7,057 nucleotides of DNA from 73-13 sp035556395 (GTDB taxonomy: Bacteria; Actinomycetota; Actinomycetes; Actinomycetales; Microbacteriaceae). The DNA is taken from the NCBI GenBank assembly GCA_035556395.1, contig DATMFB010000151.1:1-7057 (forward strand), in the 5' to 3' direction. Both the position numbers and the translations under genes were made by a program. Shown one piece after another: positions 1 through 4,858 of the stretch (position 1 is its first letter; each line of letters starts with the position of its first letter). A model generated the notes under the pieces. It was given only the letters and a program-made list of their open reading frames with translations, ran no database searches and had not been told where the DNA came from.

Positions 1-576
1 CTCGGCGTCGTGGAGGCCGGGATCGCGAGGGCCCAAGCCCATCTCCTCACCGGTCGCGTCGACCAGGTGACCGCACAGCTCACGGCCGCGCGGGCCGGGA
101 TCGGGCTCACTCCGCGGCTCGAATCGCTCATCGCGCTCCTCGGCGCAGCGGCGCTGCTCGAGTCGGGCGAACGCGACTCCGCGCGGTGGATCCTGACGCG
201 CGTCAGCGCCACCCTCGCTGCGCACGGGATGACGCTGCCGCTCGTCGCCCTCGGCGAGCGCGCGGGTCGCGCGGTGATCGAGCTCGGACGACAGGAGCGG
301 ATCGCGTTCTTCACCCGCCTGCCCGTCGAGGTGGAGGCGGGGGTCGCGCGCTCCTTCCCCTCGATCGTCGTCCCCGACCTCACGCCGCGCGAGCGACAGG
401 TGCTCGACGCACTCCTCCTCCACTCGAGCTACCAGGACATCGCCGACGCCCTCCACGTCTCGAAGGACACGGTCAAGACGCAGCTGCGCTCCGTCTACCG
501 CAAGCTCGGCGTGAACTCGCGCGAGGCGGCGATCGCCGCCGTCATGGCGATTGGTCTGCCGTTCGCCCGCGAATAG
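1..576 (+). CDS. LuxR-family transcriptional regulator, C-terminal part (5' end outside window)
   Basis: The reading frame is open from the first base (CTC GGC GTC GTG...) and ends at TAG 574-576, so this is the last 191 codons including the stop of a longer gene; the GTG at 10 is probably internal. The C-terminal 60 or so residues, from the LTPRE motif (nt 379 on), form a GerE/LuxR-type helix-turn-helix: LTPRERQVLDALLL, then YQDIADALHVSKDTVKTQL (recognition helix), then VYRKLGVNSREAAI. This is a DNA-binding domain that normally binds promoters as a dimer. The preceding stretch is Ala/Leu/Arg-rich and helical and resembles the TPR-like repeats before the HTH in MalT-like or LAL-type large LuxR regulators; that assignment is inference because the sensor or ATPase half is missing. 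The target genes are unknown. The TAG stop also forms the start of a -10 box for the next gene. Confidence 0.9.
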   Translation, partial: LGVVEAGIARAQAHLLTGRVDQVTAQLTAARAGIGLTPRLESLIALLGAAALLESGERDSARWILTRVSATLAAHGMTLPLVALGERAGRAVIELGRQERIAFFTRLPVEVEAGVARSFPSIVVPDLTPRERQVLDALLLHSSYQDIADALHVSKDTVKTQLRSVYRKLGVNSREAAIAAVMAIGLPFARE

Positions 577-579
577 CAT
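551..579 (+). promoter_or_regulatory. Predicted promoter of the DUF4287 gene (leaderless type)
   Basis: TTGGTC (551-556), a 17-nt spacer, then TAGCAT (574-579), followed by 6 nt and ATG 586. The -10 box matches TATAAT at 4 of 6 positions, including the key A and final T. Transcription would start at or next to the ATG. The promoter lies wholly in the end of the upstream regulator gene and its -10 contains that gene's TAG stop. Prediction from sequence only. Confidence 0.5.
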
Positions 580-585
580 GTCGGG

Positions 586-837
586 ATGCCGCCGCACCGC
601 GTTCTCGCCCCGACGATCACGCCCGGAGCGCCCGTGAAGGGCCCGGCCTCCTACTTCCCGAGCATCGAGAAGACCTACGGCCGCCCCATCCAGGAGTGGC
701 TCGATCTCGCTGCGGACCGGCTCGACGTCGAACGACACATGGACGTCGTCGAATGGCTCAAGTCCGAGCACGGCCTTGGTCACGGCCACGCGAACGCGAT
801 CGTCGCCTATGCGAAGGCGGCGCTCAGCGCCTCCTGA
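586..837 (+). CDS. DUF4287 domain-containing small protein
   Basis: An 83-residue soluble protein of unknown function. Residues 18-48 or so (KGPASYFPSIEKTYGRP, then IQEWLDL) and 53-73 (HMDVVEWLKSEHGLGHGHANAIV) match the pattern I associate with DUF4287 proteins, with the characteristic GHGHAN motif at 65-70. It looks like a compact helical domain without signal peptide or membrane segment. ATG 586 is chosen because a TAGCAT -10 box ends 6 nt before it (leaderless start). A rival start is GTG 634, preceded by GGAG at 625-628 with 5-nt spacing; it would remove the poorly conserved first 16 residues and begin exactly at the conserved KGPASYFPS. The family start is often near this point, so the choice is open. 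The gene begins 9 nt after the LuxR gene and ends 10 nt before the convergent membrane gene. Domain call fairly sure, function unknown. Confidence 0.82.
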   Translation: MPPHRVLAPTITPGAPVKGPASYFPSIEKTYGRPIQEWLDLAADRLDVERHMDVVEWLKSEHGLGHGHANAIVAYAKAALSAS

Positions 838-847
838 GCCGGTGGAC

Positions 848-1894
848 CTATTCCTTGTTCGCCGCCGCGGTCAGGAAGCGGATGAAGATCGCGATCCAGC
901 CGAAGATCAGCGCGAAGACGGCGATCTCGAACGCGGTCAGGTTGAAGTAGCCGACCAGGAACAGCACGATCGACGCGACGAACGCGATGCCGATCGCCGC
1001 GGTGGACAGGAAGAACGCGCGCGGCATGCCCCGCAGCAGCCAGGGCGATGAGCCGAGCAGGCCGAAGAACATGAGCGCCATGCCCGACGCCGAGATGTTG
1101 TGGATCGGCTCGTTGACGTTGAGCGGGACGATGCCGACGAGGGCGAGCATGACACCCATGATCGCGAACAGGACGGCGATGGCTCCGGGCGCGCGCCGGC
1201 TGCCGAGGCGGCCTGCCTTGACGAGCGCCGCGAGGTCGCTCTGCACATAGGTCGCGAACGTCGTGACGAGCAGGCCGCCGGCGATGAGCGTGCCGTTGAA
1301 GGCGAAGCTCGAGAAGGTGCCGAAGGTGCCGAGCTCGCTGAAGTGGTAGCGCCACCACCCCTGCTCGGGCGAGGTCGCCATCGCGCTCAGCGTACCGAGC
1401 GCGACGAACGAGACGAGGAGCGACGACATGCGCTGCGTGGTCATGCGCGAGGCGGACAGGTAGGTGAGGTACGCGACGAGGCCGATCGAGACGGCACCGA
1501 GGATCGCGCCGCCGAAGGGTCGCAGGACCAGGCCGACGAATCCGAGGGCGAGGACGATGTAGACGATGGCGGTCGCGAGCGCCGCGAGCGCGGCGTGGAC
1601 GACGGTCACTGAGACCGTGTTGACGACGACGCGCCAGGTCCGCAGCTCCTTGCGCCACTCCTGCCCGGCCTGCCGCGCCGAGCGCGAGTACGCCGTCGCG
1701 GCGGCGGCGATCGCGACACCGGCTGCGCCGAACGACGCCATCGATCCGGCCGAGGGCCAGCCCCAGAACTCGAGCGCCGCGCCCCACGTCGCGATGGTGC
1801 CGAGGATCGCGCCGAGCACGCCCGCGGACAGCGCGGCGTAGATGGCTTCCGTCTCGACGCGGACGGTGCGGTGCGGTGCGGTCTCGGTGCTCAC
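848..1894 (-). CDS. Polytopic membrane protein, DUF998-like
   Basis: A 348-residue integral membrane protein with about nine or ten hydrophobic segments and a short positive C-terminus (RFLTAAANKE). I place the start at GTG 1894 (VSTETAPHRTV...) because a TATACA -10 box ends 6 nt before it; an in-frame ATG at 1927 would lie upstream of that promoter and add 11 residues rich in Arg. A charged loop (QAGQEWRKELRTWR) follows the second hydrophobic segment. Two motifs recall DUF998 and related Frag1/DRAM-type families: HFSELGTFGTFSSFAFNGT with SELG and a membrane Asn, and GIVPLNVNEPIHNISASG with GIVP and IHN. The family link is a pattern match, not a verified hit. No catalytic or transport function can be assigned. 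It converges on the DUF4287 gene (10-nt gap, no terminator seen) and is divergent from the regulator gene at 2005. Confidence 0.85.
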   Translation of the reverse strand: MSTETAPHRTVRVETEAIYAALSAGVLGAILGTIATWGAALEFWGWPSAGSMASFGAAGVAIAAAATAYSRSARQAGQEWRKELRTWRVVVNTVSVTVVHAALAALATAIVYIVLALGFVGLVLRPFGGAILGAVSIGLVAYLTYLSASRMTTQRMSSLLVSFVALGTLSAMATSPEQGWWRYHFSELGTFGTFSSFAFNGTLIAGGLLVTTFATYVQSDLAALVKAGRLGSRRAPGAIAVLFAIMGVMLALVGIVPLNVNEPIHNISASGMALMFFGLLGSSPWLLRGMPRAFFLSTAAIGIAFVASIVLFLVGYFNLTAFEIAVFALIFGWIAIFIRFLTAAANKE

Positions 1895-1900
1895 ACGCAA

Positions 1901-1929
1901 TGTATATCGCACCCGCGGCCCCCGCACCG
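1901..1929 (-). promoter_or_regulatory. Predicted leaderless promoter of the membrane protein gene
   Basis: On the - strand TATACA (1906 down to 1901) is followed by TTGCGT and then GTG at 1894. The -10 is the AT-richest spot in the area. At 17-nt spacing the -35 position (1929-1924) reads CGGTGC, a poor match, and overlaps the left end of the composite repeat. No Shine-Dalgarno sequence precedes the GTG. Confidence 0.5.
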
Positions 1930-1984
1930 CTCCCTGAGCGCAGCCCTTGCACCGCTCCGTGAGCGAGCGCAGCGAGTCGAAGGG
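1925..1984 (+). repeat. Composite intergenic repeat, copy A
   Basis: A truncated unit, CACCGCTCCCTGAGCG (1925-1940), a 10-nt spacer, then a full 34-nt unit (1951-1984) that starts ACCGCTCCGTGAGCG and ends CAGCGAGTCGAAGGG. Copy B at 3595-3658 has the same truncated-plus-full layout in the same orientation; the full units agree at 32 of 34 positions and the truncated units are identical over 16 nt. The full unit contains three AGCG steps; in copy B its ends CCCT and AGGG are complementary. Sequences of this kind are common between genes in Microbacteriaceae as far as I recall. Here it fills most of the divergent promoter region. Confidence 0.85.
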
Positions 1985-1990
1985 CCTCGC

Positions 1991-1996
1991 TAGGCT
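1991..1996 (+). promoter_or_regulatory. Predicted -10 box (TAGGCT) of the regulator gene
   Basis: TAGGCT fits the TAnnnT consensus of actinobacterial -10 boxes and ends 8 nt before ATG 2005, which indicates a leaderless or nearly leaderless mRNA. The -35 position at 17-nt spacing (1968-1973, CGCAGC) falls inside repeat copy A and does not resemble TTGACA, so an activator or an extended element may be needed. Confidence 0.55.
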
Positions 1997-2004
1997 TCGA
2001 TCCC

Positions 2005-2673
2005 ATGGCGGCCGAAGCGTTCCTCCTCGGCGACGAGGGCTTCTGGCAGCACTGGTGGGACGCGCTCACCCTCCCCCGGAGCCGTCCGCTCCGGATGGAC
2101 GTCATCGTCGAGCCGTCTTTCGCGCAGCGGCCGTGGCTCGCCGAGCTCGACCCCGGCGTGCTCTCCCACGTCGTCGACCACGTCCTCGTGACCGGTCGCG
2201 TCATCGTCCCGCCCGAGACGCTCGAGTCGCCCGCCGAGGGCCTCGTCGACCTCGCGATCGGCATGGGCTTCGAGATCCGGGTCATGGCGGGGCTGGCGGC
2301 CTGCGCGATCTACGACGGCGAGGCCGCCGTGCTGCCGGAGGATGACGACACCGGGCGTCCCGGCCACCGGCTCATCCGTCGCGCCTCGGTCGTCGAGCGG
2401 ATCCAGGCGCTCTTCGAGCTGCGCTGGGCGTCCGCGATCCCGTGGGACGAGTATCAGAAGGGCGCGGCCGGCGTGCTGCATCTGCTCGCCCTCGGCTGGA
2501 GCGACGCCCGCATCGCCGCCGCCCTCGGCATCTCGGGTCGCACGGTGAGCCGGCGAGTCTCGGAGGCGATGGCGGCGGCGGGTGTGCACTCCCGGTTCCA
2601 GCTCGGCATGCGCTACGCGGGTGCCGATGGCGAGATTACGACAACGCCGGACGGGCGCGCCTCGAACCTGTAA
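2005..2673 (+). CDS. Helix-turn-helix transcriptional regulator (LuxR-like HTH, TrmB/PLD-like N-terminal domain)
   Basis: A 222-residue regulator. The C-terminus carries a clear HTH: GVLHLLALGWSDARIAAALG (156-175), then ISGRTVSRRVSEAM (176-189) as turn and recognition helix, then GVHSRFQLGMRY. The N-terminal 140 residues (VIVEPSFAQRPW, GRVIVPPETL, GFEIRVMAGLAACAIYDGEAAVLPEDD, VVERIQALFELRWASAIPW) follow the pattern of many actinobacterial LuxR-type proteins whose sensor half resembles the phospholipase-D-like effector domain of TrmB regulators; the YDGEAAVLP strand (103-111) and the late LFELRWASA helix are typical. The expected HxK catalytic motif of true PLD enzymes is absent, as usual for the regulatory versions. 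The ligand is unknown. The gene lies 10 nt upstream of the oxygenase gene, which it may control; divergent control of the membrane gene is also possible. Confidence 0.85.
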   Translation: MAAEAFLLGDEGFWQHWWDALTLPRSRPLRMDVIVEPSFAQRPWLAELDPGVLSHVVDHVLVTGRVIVPPETLESPAEGLVDLAIGMGFEIRVMAGLAACAIYDGEAAVLPEDDDTGRPGHRLIRRASVVERIQALFELRWASAIPWDEYQKGAAGVLHLLALGWSDARIAAALGISGRTVSRRVSEAMAAAGVHSRFQLGMRYAGADGEITTTPDGRASNL

Positions 2674-2676
2674 TGC
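2648..2676 (+). promoter_or_regulatory. Weak predicted internal promoter of the MpaB-like oxygenase gene
   Basis: CGGACG (2648-2653), a 17-nt spacer, then TAATGC (2671-2676), which overlaps the TAA stop of the regulator gene and ends 7 nt before ATG 2684. The -35 keeps only the GAC core and the -10 lacks the final T, so this is weak. It is listed because no Shine-Dalgarno sequence precedes ATG 2684. Read-through from the regulator promoter is the alternative. Confidence 0.35.
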
Positions 2677-2683
2677 TGGCGCC

Positions 2684-3607
2684 ATGGGGATCCGACCGAC
2701 GACATCGACTACCGCCCGTGAGCCGATTACGATCGCCTCGACGCTCGCCGCCAAGCGCGAGGACGACGGGTACTTCGGCCCCGAGAGCGTGACGTGGAAG
2801 GTCATGTCGCACCCGGCGGCGCTCAACATCGGCGGCGGCGTCGCGGTGCTGCTGCAGGTGCTCGAGCCCGGCGAGATGCGCCACCTCGCGCACACGACGA
2901 TCGCGGCCGAGAGCAGCGACGCGGCTGAGCAGCGCTTCCAGCGCACCGCCGCGTACCTCATCACCGTCAACTTCGGCGACCAGGCGCATGCGGACGCGGC
3001 CGCAGCGCACGTCGACCGGCTCCACGAGCACTCAGTCCACACGGACGAGCGCACGGGCGAGACGAGTCGGGCGAAGACCGATGACTGGCTGCGCTGGACG
3101 CACAACACCTTCGTGTGGGGAGCCCTCACCTCGGTCATGGCGTACGGGCTCGAGCTGACGCCCGAGGAGCAGGATCGCTTCGTGCTCGAGCAGCACCGCG
3201 CCGCGGCGCTCCTCCACGTGCCGCACCCGCTGCCCGCGAACCGGGCGGAGCTCGACGAGGTCATCGAGGGCTGGGGCGAGCGAGCCGCGCTGACGCTGGA
3301 CGCCGCGGACATCGCGTTCTCGCTGCGCAATCCGGCCGCCGACCGGAACGCGATCGAGCGCTGGGTCGCGCGGAACACGCAGTACGGGCTCATCGCGCTG
3401 CTGCCGCCGTGGGCGCTGCGGCTCTACGGTCTCGACGGCGTCGAGGGCCGCCGGGTGCGCTCCGGGCGGCGCTGGATGGGCCTCTTCATGCGGCTCGCGG
3501 CGCGCAACCGCACGATGGACCGCCTCATCGCCGACTCGACCGCGCAGGCGACCGCGCACCCCTACAAGGAGCTGCGCACTCGCCGCCCTGCCCCCACCGC
3601 TCCCTGA
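2684..3607 (+). CDS. Oxygenase MpaB family protein (DUF2236)
   Basis: A 307-residue soluble protein of the DUF2236 family, which includes fungal MpaB and the b-type heme latex-clearing protein Lcp. Family signs in order: FGPESVTWKVMSHPAALNIG (31-50), RFQRTAAYLITVNFGD (84-99) with the Arg-Thr pair at the place where Lcp has its active-site Arg/Lys/Thr helix, a His-rich spot AAHVDRLHEHS (107-117), the hallmark WTHNTFVWG (138-146), then a YGLELTPEEQDRF segment and LPANRAELDE. Known members bind heme through histidine and cleave or oxidise alkenes and terpenoids; the substrate here is unknown. ATG 2684 is preferred over an upstream in-frame ATG at 2582 because it lies 10 nt after the regulator stop and begins just before the conserved region. 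The last three residues (TAP) and the TGA stop are encoded by repeat copy B. Probably co-expressed with, or controlled by, the regulator at 2005-2673. Confidence 0.88.
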   Translation: MGIRPTTSTTAREPITIASTLAAKREDDGYFGPESVTWKVMSHPAALNIGGGVAVLLQVLEPGEMRHLAHTTIAAESSDAAEQRFQRTAAYLITVNFGDQAHADAAAAHVDRLHEHSVHTDERTGETSRAKTDDWLRWTHNTFVWGALTSVMAYGLELTPEEQDRFVLEQHRAAALLHVPHPLPANRAELDEVIEGWGERAALTLDAADIAFSLRNPAADRNAIERWVARNTQYGLIALLPPWALRLYGLDGVEGRRVRSGRRWMGLFMRLAARNRTMDRLIADSTAQATAHPYKELRTRRPAPTAP

Positions 3608-3658
3608 GCGAGCGCCGCCCCTGTACCGGTCCCTGAGCGAGCGCAGCGAGTCGAAGGG
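3595..3658 (+). repeat. Composite intergenic repeat, copy B
   Basis: A truncated unit, CACCGCTCCCTGAGCG (3595-3610), a 14-nt spacer, then a full 34-nt unit (3625-3658) beginning ACCGGTCCCTGAGCG and ending CAGCGAGTCGAAGGG. It matches copy A (1925-1984) in order and orientation; the spacer differs by 4 nt (AGCG present here). The unit overlaps the last codons and stop of the oxygenase gene and fills the gap to the convergent DUF2255 gene. GGTCCCT occurs at 3628-3634 and again at 3662-3668. CCCT (3631-3634) and AGGG (3655-3658) could pair, but no U-tract follows on either strand. Confidence 0.85.
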
Positions 3659-3666
3659 TGGGGTCC

Positions 3667-4074
3667 CTACACGTGCTCCGATGACCCGGTCGCAGGATGC
3701 CGCGGCTCCTGCGGCGTGATGAGCAGCGTGTCCCCGCGCGCCGCGGCGCTCACCACGACCTCGACCGGCGAGTCCGGATACGTGTACTTCGCGCGATACG
3801 CCTCGTCGACCCGGTCGAGCACCTCGTGGTCCATGACCGACTCGGCCGTCGCCGGGATCCGGCGCTCGCCGTCGACGAACTCCGCCGCGTGCGCCCGCAG
3901 GACCCGGCCGAACCACTTCGACTCCGGCCCGTGCGCGTTGCGGATGTAGGCCCGGCCGTGGGTGACGACGGCCCAGATCGGGGTGATGACCTCGTGGCCC
4001 GCGTCGTTCGTGGTGACGATGTGCACGATGGGCATGTGCTCGAAGTACTCGAGATCGTGGCCTGCATGGCTCAT
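3667..4074 (-). CDS. DUF2255 family protein
   Basis: A 135-residue protein of unknown function. Recognisable DUF2255 features are TPIWAVVTHGRAYIRNAHGP (31-50), with the TPIW strand followed by an AYIR strand, the KWFGRVLRAHAAEFVDGERR stretch (53-72), and the late helix DRVDEAYRAKYTYPDSPVEV followed by DTLLITPQEPR. The strand order resembles a small split-barrel fold like that of FMN-binding or PNPOx-type proteins; that likeness is inference. No signal peptide or membrane segment. ATG 4074 is chosen because a promoter -10 (GACAAT) ends 6 nt before it; Met 14 (MPIVHIV) is an alternative but would cut the family N-terminus. It lies 79 nt downstream of the glycosyltransferase gene on the same strand, with its own promoter, and converges on the oxygenase gene through the repeat. 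Its His-rich start (MSHAGHDLEYFEH) is notable. Confidence 0.8.
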   Translation of the reverse strand: MSHAGHDLEYFEHMPIVHIVTTNDAGHEVITPIWAVVTHGRAYIRNAHGPESKWFGRVLRAHAAEFVDGERRIPATAESVMDHEVLDRVDEAYRAKYTYPDSPVEVVVSAAARGDTLLITPQEPRHPATGSSEHV

Positions 4075-4080
4075 GGGCCG

Positions 4081-4109
4081 ATTGTCCCGCCGCGACCGGT
4101 CGCCGTCCA
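4081..4109 (-). promoter_or_regulatory. Predicted leaderless promoter of the DUF2255 gene
   Basis: On the - strand: TGGACG (4109-4104), exactly 17 nt, then GACAAT (4086-4081), then CGGCCC and ATG 4074. Each hexamer matches its consensus at 4 of 6 positions. No Shine-Dalgarno sequence lies before the ATG. This suggests DUF2255 is transcribed separately from the three-gene operon upstream. Confidence 0.5.
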
Positions 4110-4153
4110 GTGATCAGGGGGTTCTCACGGATTCGGTGCGGGCGCGGCGCCGG

Positions 4154-4858
4154 CTACGCCCCCGCCATCGCGTCGCGGAGGAATCCGGCGTAGCCGCCGG
4201 GCGTGCGCCCCTCGATGCGCCCCGAGGTGAGCACGGGCGTCGCGATCGACGCGGTCACGCGAGCGCCCGTGCGCCGCAGCGCCGCGACGAGTCGCTGGTC
4301 CTCGTGGACTCGCGCCGGCCGGAACCCGCCGGCCGCGACGTACGCGGAGGCTCGGACGCCGAGGTTCGCGCCGTAGATCCGCTCGCCGCTCGTCGGCACG
4401 GCGGTGATCGACGGGCGGTGCAGCGCCTCCGGGAGGTCGGCGAGGTCCGGCTGCACTCGGCCGAGCACGACGTCCCAGCCCGCGTCCGCGAGCTCGAGCT
4501 GCCGCGCGAGCCAGTCGCTCGGCACGAACGAGTCCGCATCCGTGTTCGCGATCCAGATCGTCTCCGGCTGGCAGCCGGCGAGCAGCTCGAGTGCCGCGCG
4601 GCACCCGGCGGCGCGGGCGCGCCCCACGTCGCCGGCCTCGATCTCGAGGACCTCCGCGCCGGAACGGCGGGCGATCCCCGCCGAGCCGTCGTCGCAGGAG
4701 TCGAGGACGAGCACGGTCACGGTGCGGATTGGCCGCGCCGCCGAGTCGACGAGCGAGGCGCCGGCGCGATGAATGCCGTCGAGGGCGCGGGCGAGGAGCC
4801 CCTCCTCGTTTCGCACCGGCACGACGACGGCGACGGCGCGAACGGGCGGCCCGGGCAT
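4154..4858 (-). CDS. Glycosyltransferase family 2
   Basis: A 234-residue GT-A fold glycosyltransferase with the family 2 motifs in order: VVVPVRNEE (11-19, nucleotide-binding strand), VLDSCDDGSAGIA (51-63), NTDADSFVP (105-113, the DxD metal and nucleotide-sugar site), YGANLGVRASAYVAAGGF (162-179) and HEDQRLVAALRRTG (185-198), whose ED contains the likely general base. There are no membrane helices, so it is a cytoplasmic, probably non-processive enzyme transferring one sugar from an activated donor; donor and acceptor are unknown. The start is ATG 4858, whose A is shared with the TGA stop of the preceding gene (TGATG), a typical coupled re-initiation site; longer in-frame readings to 5035 are Arg/Ala-rich and not family-like. 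A weak GGGA lies 8 nt upstream inside a small hairpin. It is the last gene of the operon. Confidence 0.9.
   Translation of the reverse strand: MPGPPVRAVAVVVPVRNEEGLLARALDGIHRAGASLVDSAARPIRTVTVLVLDSCDDGSAGIARRSGAEVLEIEAGDVGRARAAGCRAALELLAGCQPETIWIANTDADSFVPSDWLARQLELADAGWDVVLGRVQPDLADLPEALHRPSITAVPTSGERIYGANLGVRASAYVAAGGFRPARVHEDQRLVAALRRTGARVTASIATPVLTSGRIEGRTPGGYAGFLRDAMAGA

Noticed and set aside
10..12. GTG at 10 as true start of the LuxR-type gene
   Set aside because: The frame is open upstream to the window edge, no promoter or ribosome binding site can be seen in the 9 available bases, and the protein lacks a full sensor half.
807..2285. Long - strand open frame of 492 codons overlapping the membrane protein gene
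   Set aside because: Runs out of frame through the membrane gene and across the promoter region and repeat; the middle is Arg/Asp/His-rich shadow sequence without a domain.
1990..3393. Long - strand open frame of 467 codons opposite the regulator and oxygenase genes
   Set aside because: Composition is dominated by Arg, Ala, Ser and Gly, with no recognisable domain; it is the antisense shadow of two well-supported + strand genes in GC-rich DNA.
3625..3668. Repeat copy B as a Rho-independent bidirectional terminator between convergent genes
   Set aside because: CCCT/AGGG pairing is only 4 bp at the ends of a long loop and neither strand has a following U-tract; a terminator role cannot be claimed.
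4145..4152. Palindrome CGGCGCCG just after the glycosyltransferase stop as a terminator
   Set aside because: Perfect 8-bp palindrome but no loop and no U-tract; expected by chance at this GC content.
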